From Omphalotus guepiniiformis (Eukaryota > Basidiomycota > Agaricomycetes > Agaricales > Omphalotaceae): DNA of 50,034 bases. The position numbers and the translations under genes were made by a program. A model generated the notes under the pieces. That model did not search any database, was not told the origin of the DNA, and worked only from the letters and a program-made list of their open reading frames with translations. Below are positions 31,480 to 41,195 of this stretch, piece after piece. Location of the stretch: contig JAQOOI010000024.1 in the NCBI GenBank assembly GCA_028554645.1, positions 1-50,034 of the forward strand, in the 5' to 3' direction. Within the stretch, counting starts at the first letter, position 1, and every line of letters starts with the position of its first letter.

Positions 31480-32598
31480 ATGACACCCACCAAACAATTC
31501 CAACAAGAATCAACTCCAGACTTTAAATCAAAATACCCATCTCCACCTCCTTTTACTGATCCAGGACCAGATATGACTCATCCTTCTCTTTATCACATGT
31601 ATGGTAATAACAATCCTGAGGTTGAAAAAAGTATGTAGGAGACTTGAATATAACACATAGTATACTTGATATGACTTGATTTCCTGTTTTTAGGGATTCA
31701 AATTGCAAAGGCAGAAAGACGAGAATGGAGGAAAAGGCGTGATTTAGCCCGGGATGAAGTTGTGGCTGTGAAGCAGAAGCGGGAGGATGCGGAAAAGGAG
31801 TGGAGAGTGAGACAGGATGAGTTGAAGAGGATTTGGGAGGAAGAGAAGGAGAAGGAGAAGGAGAAGGAAAGAGATGAAATGAAGAAAACTTCACCAGCAG
31901 AGAAGGTTTCAGAGAAGGGTATTCTGGTAAGTCAAGATACTTGAATATTTTGTACCTTTTCTTTTCTGTTGATCTGATATCACAATATATAGAAACAGCC
32001 TCTGAAGACATATGGTACAAGTTATAAGCAGGTGAGATGGGCAGAGGTGTTAGTAGTGGGTGATAGCACACCTGGAGCAGATGCAGAAAAGATGGAAAAG
32101 AAGCAGAGGCCAGGTAAACAGGTAAAAGGAAAACAAAGGATGACTAGAAAGAGAGGAGGAGATACTGATATGATGAACACACTCCAGGTATTTCTTTTTG
32201 AATTAATATCTAATTAACTAACAGCCTAACAGCAATTCAAGACAGGATCTACTGATTCCAGTAGTTCCCAGGCCTCTAGCAGCAAGACACAGAGACAAGA
32301 AGAAGAAGAAGAAGAAGACACTAACAATAATCCTGAACAAAGTCTATTGTCAAGACTTGAAGCCAAGATCAACCAACTTGAAGCTATCATCAGTAAGACT
32401 CAGGCCCAGACAGGTCAGCTCCATGTTGTTGATCAGTTGTACCATTGGGTTACATTGGGATCTGAGTATCCATTGGAGGAGAAAATCAGGTTGGTGGAGA
32501 TGGTGAAGGATAAAATGGAGAAAGCTGTGGGGAGTGAAGAAGAAGATAAGGTGTTTTTGGAGTGGATTGAGATGATTTTGTCTGCATGCAAGGATTAG
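31480..32598 (+). CDS. Coiled-coil protein inside the inverted repeat, unknown family
   Basis: Four exons, 31480-31630, 31694-31926, 31993-32187 and 32233-32598, with GT-AG introns of 63, 66 and 45 bases give an intact 314-residue protein. The N-terminus is Pro/Ser-rich (SKYPSPPPFTDPGPDMTHPS) and is followed by LYHMYGNNNPEVEKS. A long, highly charged helix comes next (ERREWRKRRDLARDEV, then KEWRVRQDELKRIWEEEKEK). The centre is basic (KQVKGKQRMTRKRGG), then Ser/Glu-rich. The C-terminal part is helical (SRLEAKINQLEAIISKT), with WVTLGSEYPLEEKIRLVEMV and LEWIEMILSACKD at the end. The layout recalls Gag-like or structural coiled-coil proteins, but no zinc knuckle, catalytic motif or membrane helix is present. 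At the third acceptor I used the second of two AGs (32231-32232), because it keeps the frame open to the stop. The protein is clearly AT-richer in coding sequence than the arms around it. Confidence 0.65.
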
Positions 32599-32825
32599 TT
32601 TAGGTTTGGTTTGGTTTGGTTTGAGAAAGGTGAAAGTATATGGTTGTTGAAAGAGCTCAGAACAGGCATTTTTTTTTCTTTTTGATGTAAATTGTATGTA
32701 TGTACAGTATGATGTTTCCAGAAATGTTCACAATAGGGCCAGCCACCAGTGTTTTAGCTGCTTGTATCCAAATATATCTGTAAATCACCGGACCTGGAAA
32801 TCCCGATCAGAGTGTATGAGGTACA
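32599..32825. other. Right flank of the enclosed gene
   Basis: The stretch is AT-rich, with tandem ggttt units (32600-32625) and a T-run (32668-32682) just after the stop codon, probably the 3' UTR. Arm-like sequence resumes near 32790. Confidence 0.4.
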
Positions 32826-33970
32826 GGTCCGACTCGGACCGGCGGGCTCAAACTCAAGAATCGGGATTGCGGAATACACAGCGGTAGAGTGTGAAAGGAG
32901 GCGGTATAGCATATACTTGAACAAAACGTAGTCTACAATCATTTCCGATTATCGAGCGTGAAATCAAGTCCAATCGGAGTGTATGTCCGACTCGGACCGG
33001 CGGGCTCAAATTCATGAAGCGGAATACACAGCGGTCTAGGGTAAGAGGAGGCGGTATAGCATATACTTGAAGGAAACGTAGTTTACTAGCGGCCGTGACA
33101 ACTTCCAGGACCTGCGGAGGTGAAGTTGTGCTCTTCCCGCCGGTACTCTGTGTACACGTACGTCTAACGTCTATCCCTTCGGTCGTTCGTTCATTCATGA
33201 CAGCCTGATGGTATATTAATGTCACGTCTAACGTCTACCGCCGTCCCGTCCGCGTCCCCACCGCCATTCCGCACTTCTACACTCCGCATAACACATAACA
33301 CATAACACATAACACATCCCACTCCACACACTCCGCATTCCCGCATTCCCGCATTCGTCTCCTTCGTCTGACCAACCGCAGCGCGTGTGGTGAGGCCGCC
33401 GAGTAAGAGAATCGCTCGAACTGGATGAGCACCACGATTCCGGGAGGATGTCCATGAGTGTCGGGAAGCAATGTACGGGTTATGCCAGTGGAGGGGAGGG
33501 AGGGGATGTGAATCGTTGGATGTTGGGTAGTTAGGTCGATTCGGAGTAGGATGAGGGAGTATCGAGGATGACGAGGATGTGGATGAAAGAGGACTCGAGG
33601 ATGTAGTACTGACGTCGTCTGTGAATAGGAATAGGAATCAACATCAGGAGTTTGGATGTTATCACCCCGACGCACCATTTCGAGTCGCTGCTACTCAACG
33701 TCAACGTCAAAGCGTACAAACCACCCCTTCCCTCTACAACGCGAGTCCATCTGATCACCCGCGTATTTCCCTGCCGTCCTGTGCAAACGTTGATCCAGGT
33801 ATCGTATCCGAGAGATTGCTCGTGCACGTGGTAGATTTGAGACTCGGGGGTGGGGACTCGGGAGCACGAGAGGGTGCGTGGGTGGAAGAAAGAGGGTGAA
33901 AGTTGGGAAGACGGCCGCATCGCATTGCATTAGAGCAGCAGAACGATCGGTGGACATAAAGCGGTAAAGG
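32826..33970 (-). repeat. Right arm of large imperfect inverted repeat
   Basis: This is the reverse-complement partner of 28877-30815. Two direct units begin with the palindromic GGTCCGACTCGGACC (32826-32840) and its near copy (32985-32998), as in the left arm (30796-30810 and 30620-30634). A (cataaca)n array of four to five units lies at 33287-33316. The large tandem duplication of the left arm is not present here. Confidence 0.75.
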
Positions 33971-34202
33971 ATTGGGCTTGACAAGCTTGACTATTCGAGT
34001 CGGAACGGACCACCCCTCCTCCCTCCTCCCTTTTTCCTTCCTCCAACCTCCCATTCACGATACGTTCCCTCTAACGACGTCATCATCTCCTTGAAACGTA
34101 TTATTGACAATGATAATAGCTTTGATCGCCATCCCTGTCCAGCGTCATTTCCCAAGTGACTCCCCTCCCCGCCACCCGATCCACACACGCAACCTCTCCC
34201 AG
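33971..34202. other. Spacer between inverted repeat and PL14 gene
   Basis: No coding signal. The strongly pyrimidine-rich plus strand (cctcctccctcctccctttttcc, core at about 34015-34035) would be purine-rich 3' flank of the minus-strand lyase gene. Confidence 0.35.
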
Positions 34203-35242
34203 CTACCTAACAACAACACCGGTAAGATCCCCAAACCAAGCCTTCTGATCCTTCGACGAAGCCCACTCAGTTCCATGTCCACCAAAAAACGTCTGAAAAT
34301 GGAATCCCTTAACCTTTCCCTCTCCCGACGTTCTCAGTGTTAATCCAGTGATTGATATAACGGATGTACCGTCTATCCATAGTTCGATTTCGCCTGCGGA
34401 AAAACAGGAATGAGTACTAGGAAGCAAGCAAGCAAACAAAGTGTCTCGCCATCTTCCTCCCCAAGACAATTAAGCCTAACACGTATCGCAACACTCATCC
34501 ATCTCCCAACGGGTATAGTAAACGCTCCCCGACCAACAGAGAACCCATACGTCGGGTTTTCGAATGAAAACGGAGGGACGCCTAACAGACGTTGGGTGTT
34601 ATTCGTCGTTGGTGGGATATACACGTATAACTCTCCAATTCCCCCAGATCTCCACATCAACCTAACATTAAAACACTTACACCTATCATCCTTTCTACCA
34701 CCCGTACATCCATATGCCAAAGTCCCTTCTCCACCATAAACACCGGGTAATTTCCCGCCTTTAACCCAATCCCAGGCTTCTTCGAGCATCATTCGATAAC
34801 TCATGAGGGCTTCGCTTGGTTCTTCCCGTTCCCCATCCGCAGCTAGAGCAGCAGCAAACTCCTTCGACCCAGAAATGTAAAACCCGAATCCACCAGGTAC
34901 GTTCCCGGATGGATTGACACTTCCTTTTGGATACAACGCTTCCCAAGCTACGCGTGGCGGAGGTATCTCCTCGTCGTCCTCATCATCCCCACCAGCACAA
35001 GAACCAATCGCGCACTTGGGGGGCGTAACAACCGGATGTTTCGTCCTCGAAGCGACTTTATGTACGCCTAATGACGATTCGTCGGTTAGTGCGATGTATG
35101 TTAGGTTTCCGTAGGCGGTTGCGGTTTCGTGAGGGTTTGTGTTTGCGTGTTCAGCGAGAGTAGGGTTCGTAGTAAACCCGAGGAGAAAAGAAATTGGGAG
35201 GAGATTTTGTTTCGTGCTCGATAACGATGGAGGCATTGTCAT
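34203..35242 (-). CDS. Polysaccharide lyase, PL14-type, secreted
   Basis: Two exons on the minus strand, 35242-34450 and 34393-34203, encode 327 residues. The intron starts with GC instead of GT (gcgaga ... ccgcag, 56 bases) and keeps the frame across a Gly codon in LGEEDG/EIELWIDG. The N-terminus has a hydrophobic stretch (LLPISFLLGFTT) that fits a signal peptide. The lyase fold signature is visible in GFGFYISGSKEF, LMSYRMMLEEAWDWVKGGKL, PGVYGG, CTGGRKDDRCKCFNVRLMWR, GELYVYIPPT, FTIPVGRWMSVAIRVRLN and FHFQTFFGGHGTEWASSKDQ. Fungal PL14-type enzymes cleave uronic-acid polymers by beta-elimination; the exact substrate cannot be read from sequence. The start at 35242 gives the signal peptide directly. 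An eroded, intronless copy of its middle part lies at 44.5-44.7 kb. The gene stands next to a pectin methylesterase, which fits a set for cell-wall polysaccharides. Confidence 0.75.
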
Positions 35243-36864
35243 TGGGAAGGGGTGACGAAGCCGATATTAATATTGATAGGGGAGTCGAAAAAGGTCGAAA
35301 AGTAACGTGACTGGCCTGGGAGAAGGTCGAAAAGTAACGTGACGGGCCTTGAGATAAACAGCTGTCAACTTAGAGTTTCCATCCATCCCTCCCTCCGAGT
35401 CGCCACAGAACGATACCTCTCTTCCTTTGCGGATTATGCACACAAACGCCGATGAAAGGGAACGAGGAGCCTGAGAGGCCGCCGGGGAGAGAAGGAGTTG
35501 GAGTTGGAGGTCGCGTTGGAGTTGGAGGTCGAGTTGGAGTTGGAGGTCGAGTGAGGGGGACGATGAGAGTGGGATGGCTTTTTTATGATCATTTGTGGAA
35601 AAGCGGACGCGTACGATTCTTGTGGACGTGGAAGACTCTCACTCCCTTCCTTCACTACTTTCGAGCCGAATGGGTCAAAACCCCAAGCAAGCAGGATAAC
35701 GAGTATCACCCGAGTATCACTCGATGGCGCCATGGCCCATGTGTCAACGACGTGCATGATCATCCTCGCACCTCGCAGGTCGTCGTGACCCTTTACACCC
35801 TTCAGCAGGCTTCACCCACTCTCGTTATCACTCCCAACTGTTTCGGGTTTTCTCCATCACACGCGTTATACTCCGACTCCGAATCCTTCCACCCACACTT
35901 CATTCCTTCCTTCCTCTCGTCCGTTCGCCTCAGGCTAGATTTCTTCCCTGGGTTCGGTACTGGTACTGGTACTGCTAGCGATAACGAGCATCTGAGGTCC
36001 CTTCCGATATAAAGTAGGAAAGTCACTATGTACATAGCACCTGACGAGTCCGCACCTTGACCACGTCGAGGTCGAGAGGAAATGCCATGCCGGATGATAT
36101 AAGTATGTGGATATGATGATGATGATTTCCAGTTTGGGTTCTTCCCCGAATGAGAGAAATGCGAATGAGGTTGGTTTTGGCTTGAATGTCTATATGTATA
36201 TTCATTACTGACTGCTCAAGCGCTCATGTGTTGAGTTTGACCATTCTGATACCGGTGTGTGTGGTCAGAAAATGAATTATCCATACTCACCCCCGACGGG
36301 GGTTTATCGGCCCTTCAGGTTTTCTTTCGGTAAGCCTTTCGGTAACGGACCGCTTCTCAAGCGCTCATGCACATGGATCATTGTGCAGCTGCCTGCGGTA
36401 TACTTACAAGCTTTCAGGCTTTCGTATTACGCTTTCGTATTTATCCCGCGCGCGGGCCGGTTCAACGTCGTATGTACCTACGTTGTATGTGACCCTCTCC
36501 ATATGACTCTACTTCAACGCGTGTAGTTTTCCAAGTCCACTGTCACATATACTTCATCTAGCCTACAGAAGACTCTATGTAGTCTCTACATACCATCATT
36601 TTTCCGATAATTCCTTCCGGGCCGTCTTCATCTTCCGGGAAATTGCACCCACTGCACCCACTGCAGCCGTTACAGGTAAGAGTGTTACCATGTTACCTCC
36701 AGGCCCAAAAGTGAATAAACGCAATCCTCCAATTTAATTTCCCCGAATTTCATCATCCGATTCTCACAGAAAAAGTACCTACCTACTTATAAGCAGAACC
36801 CGTTGACATGGACACCTTCGTGAACCCTCCCTTCTTCACCAGGTCCGTTCACCACAAATCAACC
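35243..36864. other. Intergenic region with short tandem repeats
   Basis: It separates the divergent lyase and pectin methylesterase genes and probably holds both promoters. A 32-base unit (aaggtcgaaaagtaacgtga...) is present twice at 35291-35354. An 18-base unit (ggagttggaggtcgagtt) is repeated about three times at 35497-35550. A (tggtac)n run lies at 35957-35976 and a (gat)n run near 36114-36125. The plus-strand open frame over 35452-36012 (186 codons) contains the 18-base repeat as GVGGRV units but shows no domain, so I do not call it a gene. A short TATA-like tacttataagc lies at 36783-36793, some 70 bases before the esterase ATG. Confidence 0.45.
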
Positions 36865-38519
36865 ATGACTAACCCTCATCCTTTCCTCCGCACACTCACT
36901 GGTGGCACCTCGTTCAAATTCCTCCTCTTCACAATCCTCATATCCCTTCTCTCCTCAATCACCACCACCACCGTGACTGCCGCGTCAATCGGATTGACCA
37001 AACGCGCCTCACGTACATCCCCTCCATCAGGAGCCGTAGTTGTTCGTGCGAGCGGTGCTTCGAGTGGAGAGTTTGGAACGATTCAGAGTGCTGTTGATTC
37101 GTTGGATGATGGGAGTACGGAGGTTATTTTTGTGTATCCTGGTATGTTATGTTACTGCGTTGTGTGTGTTTGGAGGAGGATTCAAACTCGACTTCGCTTT
37201 CATTTTCGTGTATGTTACTTACGGCCCCTTACCTTGATGGTAGGAACGTACTCTGAACAAGTATCTATAACAAGGACCGGAAAAACTCAGCGTGCGTACG
37301 CGACTTCAAACGCCTAAACCGTAATCCTACCTACTTGTGCTTTTCGCTAACCTCGAGATCGGACTCTGTAGATCCTGGGATACACAGAAGACACAACAAC
37401 ACAAACCTCAAACCAAGTAACAATCACTCATTCCGAATCTGCAGGTCAAGCAGGTAACGATGATGAAAGTGGGACATTAAGAGTTCATAAAGATAATTTC
37501 GCGTTGTATAATGTGAATGTGAAGAATACTGTGAGTTTTTTTCTTTGTTTTCTTTTCTTTTTTGTTTTCGTTTTCATCGGTTCTCCTCACGTTGTCTATC
37601 GGCGTATGTGTATGTATGTAGTTTGGACAATCCTCAAGTAACGGTCAAGCATTAGCTCTAAGCGCATATGGTACGAATCAAGGATACTACGCATGTGGTT
37701 TCTACAGGTCCGTCAACCCACCCCCAACTCCCCTCTCCCCCAGTCCCCTCTCACCATTCCCCTCTCATAACATAGCTGGCAAGACACAGTCCTAACAGAA
37801 ACCGGCAACCAATTCTTCGGTTCCTGCTACATCGAAGGAGCAGTAGACTACATATTCGGTCAACACGCCAGAACATTCTTTCATAAAAATACTATTGCTT
37901 CCCTTGGTGCTGGTGCGATTACGGCTGATGGACCTTCGGATGCGGATGATGAGAGTCTTTGTGAGTTCTACAAGCCTTTACTTACTTATCGTCAGCAACT
38001 TATTCTTTTCCTTATTGGGGTACCCAGTCGTAATTAACGAATCAACAATAAAAACCAGCTCAGCAGCTACAACCGATCTTACAGGAAAAGTATTCCTAGG
38101 TCGTCCATGGACCCAATGGGCTCGGTGAGTACCCTTCATTACCATACAAACCATACAATGTCCTTCCTATTCAATATATGATTCTTCTCGCTGAGACCGC
38201 AACGAACGAACAGAGTCGCATACACATCCTGCAACCTAGGCAACCTAATCAACAGTGCTGGTTGGGAACAATGGTCTTCATCGACCCCTAATACTCAAGA
38301 TGTCACTTTTGTTGAGTATGATAATACAGGTACGGTGCATCCTCTTCCATTACACATGTGCATGAAGGCCGAACTAAAAAAATGAAATGAAAATTAGGTG
38401 CAGGAGCATCCGGTACTCGTGCGTCATTTGCCAAAAAGGTATCTTCGAATGCGGATTATACTATCCAAGTTGTGTTGGGGAGTAGTTGGTCTTCTTGGGT
38501 TGATCAGGCTTATGTGTAG
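36865..38519 (+). CDS. Pectin methylesterase (CE8)
   Basis: Eight exons can be placed: 36865-37141, 37244-37290, 37372-37530, 37622-37707, 37776-37960, 38028-38124, 38214-38329 and 38398-38519, together 362 residues. A signal peptide (FKFLLFTILISLLSSITTTT) is followed by a likely Lys-Arg processing site (LTKRAS). Family motifs appear in order: FGTIQSAVDSL, GTYSEQV, NGQALAL with GYYACGFY, WQDTVL (first catalytic Asp region), EGAVDYIFGQ (nucleophile Asp), VFLGRPWTQWARVAY (substrate Arg and Trp) and GWEQW. The enzyme removes methyl esters from pectin outside the cell. One defect is visible: exon 2 should end after GKTQ (37288-37290), but the next bases are cgtgcg, so a C stands between the codon and the GT donor. 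Using that GT would shift the frame. The gene is therefore either broken by one base or carries a sequence error. The ATG at 36865 was preferred to 36808 because it puts the signal peptide nearer the start. Confidence 0.8.
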
Positions 38520-39184
38520 GTGTAGTGTAAAATGAAGTCACACGTATCGAGTCTGTGCGCGTCAGCTTGCTCAGCTTGCTGCTTGTATGCTGTATACGAT
38601 ATACCATTCCACTTGAATTACGATTGGCCTCGGGGTCTTAAGGTTACTAGGAATCCAGGTGGCCCACGTACGTCCTCGTCGAAAATGGGAATCAACACAC
38701 CCGTATATGCGTCTCTAGCAGGGCGAACTAACACCTCTGGTCCATGCTGCCCCTCTCTGAGCTGATATCGCATGCATAGAAAACGTCCGCGTAATAGAAG
38801 GATAAAGTGTTCTTAGGACACATTCTATACCCACCCCCGGACTCTAGCCATGATGCATGAGTCTCGAAGGATGTCGGAAATTGCGATCTGGTATACCCCA
38901 CTGGACGATAGATGTAAATGTAAGTTACGTCTAGAAACAGCGCAGTGCGTAGGTTCCGCATCCAATCTGCGAGGTATTATAAGTACATCGTCCCTATCTG
39001 CGAAAAGGAGAGTAGCTCATGATCAAAGTAAGGTAACCGTATCATGGCTTCGGAAAGGTATCCCAACAATTCAAATGTCCAAACAAACTTTGAGTCCATC
39101 TTGCCCTACCTACCATCCATGGCCTACCACACCTCCGAACCGTTCGCGACAGAACAATTCTAACATCGAAGGTACGCATCAGAT
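38520..39184. other. No gene supported
   Basis: This is the 3' flank of the esterase and of the convergent DUF6593-type gene. There are short frames without domain. Nothing else seen. Confidence 0.45.
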
Positions 39185-39866
39185 TCATTTGAGGGAGGGA
39201 CAACACAAGACACCACGAGAACGCACCGTATTATCCTGCCGTTTCGCCTCAGAGTATATAAACGCCAGAATGAGAAGAATCTCATCTTCAGCCAGAGCGG
39301 TACGCGTCATGCGTAACGCAGGTGGCTCCGTTTTGGTAAACAGGTGAGGGCGATATGGGACTGAGAAACGTGCAGCGATTTTCGTGTTATCTTTAACTTG
39401 CAAAAGAGCCTGAAAAACGCGTAGGGGAATTGGGGTATCTGAGCGAGAACGTAAACGCGTAAATGACCCACCTGCCATTCGTCGTCGTTGTGTTTAAGTT
39501 CGTATTCCTTTCGTTCAGGTGCCCAAACGCCAATACCTCCGCCTAAGTTGAAATGAAATGACTTCAAAACATTCGTTAAGACATAAAGAAAACTACCACA
39601 CGCACTTATTCAAATACCCCCCTTTTTTCTCCTTAACCTCACTAATCTTCTTCTTCGTCCCATGAACCTCAAACAACTTCTCCTTCCAATGAATAGCACC
39701 AAACAGTCACATGAGCCCCAGGTGACGGGTTAGCATCTTGAAGCAACGTAATTTGGCGCCCTAGGAAGCCGAATGTCGTTTGTAGAGAATAGATGATGGA
39801 GTTGTCGTGTGTGGCTCGTAGTTTGGCGTTTAGGATGTTGGCTTTGTTGTCGAAGATGACCTCCAT
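39185..39866 (-). pseudogene. DUF6593-family protein, frameshifted
   Basis: On the minus strand a start at 39866 gives MEVIFDNKANILNAKLRA and YSLQTTFGFLGRQITLLQDA. This matches the opening of agaricomycete DUF6593 proteins (short antiparallel-sheet proteins of unknown role). Near 39703 the frame shifts by one base before GAIHWKEKLFEVHGTKKK. Later exons are about 39542-39472 (GGIGVWAPERKEYELKHNDD) and 39409-39185 (ALLQVKDNTKIAARFSV to DEILLILAFIYSEAKRQ), joined by a clean GT-AG intron. The first intron, from about 39600 to 39543, does not keep phase. At least one indel and one phase mismatch suggest a pseudogene. Confidence 0.55.
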
Positions 39867-41195
39867 TTAAGGGATGTTGAGGTAGGGGTGGTGGTGGTGG
39901 GGGTATGGAGTAGAAAAGTGTGAGGAGTGAGGATATCGATAGTGCGGCTGAGACTCAGACAAGCCCCCCAACGAACCGGCGTGGGTGCAGAAGTTTCGCC
40001 ACGTAGCGCTTAGCGCTAGCCTTGAAAGAAGTCAAAGCGTAGAGAGAGAAAAGCGTTTTGAGCCGAAATCTCCGTTTATGGTAATTGCAGGAAATCCGAA
40101 GGCCAATGAGCGAGAAACTGGACCTTGAAGTGATATTTTTTTGAAGGAGGTGTCAACAGGGTGTCAATTGAGAGACCCACCACGATTCTCCGCCGAATCC
40201 GTGTGGTTGGTTGTTGCGGCGACGGTGTGGCGGCGCCGGCTCTGGCCTCTACATACTTATCTCCCTTCTGTATGTAGTGCAGTACTCAGTACTCAAGGCC
40301 GAGGCTGATGAGAAAGATCGTAAAGAAGAACATACTACATATGAGCCCATGACGAAGTTTAAGACTGATTTGAACGTTCATAAGTATGTTACAGTATGTA
40401 TGGGAAGGAGCGGAAGATTTTTGCTTGATCTGGTTAAACGTTCGGTGCTGCCGTGCCGGGGATCTCACGTGCTCCAACCATTTCCCTGGATTTTCCCACT
40501 GTCTTCTGTATCGCGTCCTCGTCGTCATTTGCAAGACTGTTCTTGCCAAGATACCGACTCGGGGCGCCCATCGACCCATCACCAACACCCCTTCGCAGCC
40601 CTTCTCAGCCCTTCTCCCGCATAGTCACTCACGGAATAGCCTCAAAAGGACACAAAACATATCATATCATACATATATCATATCTCACTACTAATGACCC
40701 GTACCGGTAAAATCAAGGTAAGATTGAAAACATTGATTGAATGTGTGGCGGCCTTGAGCGCTTGAGCGCTGAAGCTGATTCATCACCTTTACAGTACGCT
40801 CTGCGGCTCTATTGGTTTTACTTCACGGGTTACACACGGTGTACCGAATACCCCGAAGCCAACCTCGAAGCGAAGATGGACCCCTGGGCAATGGAATGCA
40901 AGGACCCCTCCCCTCCCAGTCTACGTCGTCCCTGAAGTTCAAGTTGCTCTCAACACTCAGCTCGCTTACTGGTACCTCGCACCAGTGTCCCTGGAAATAC
41001 AAGAACAATGAGAAGACATTGTAATACCCCCAAACGATGTACACCGAGAGCCGCCGCGTACCTTCATACCGTTTCGATGAAATCCTCAAAGAAACTACTT
41101 GGGGGTATAACATACATATAAATACCCACCAGCTCCAACCACCTCAACCTTGAAGCTAAAGTTTCTTCCAGCATCAACGAACTAACGAACGAACG
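39867..41195. other. No gene supported
   Basis: Frames at 40211-40624 (plus) and on the minus strand opposite are open for 100-137 codons but show no domain or signal. A gagcgcttgagcgctgaagc inverted motif lies near 40756. The region just before 41196 may hold the promoter of the oxidoreductase relic. Confidence 0.4.

Noticed and set aside
33287..33316. (cataaca)n array as telomere-like or CRISPR-like repeat
   Set aside because: It is a simple 8-9 base tandem slip inside the arm repeat, without spacers and unlike the TTAGGG telomere repeat of basidiomycetes.
35452..36012. Plus-strand open frame of 186 codons
   Set aside because: It contains an 18-base tandem repeat, no domain and no plausible splice partners. 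It lies in the shared promoter region of two divergent genes.
40211..40624. Plus-strand open frame of 137 codons with a hydrophobic start
   Set aside because: The hydrophobic part is short, the rest has no domain, and the opposite strand is open for about as long.
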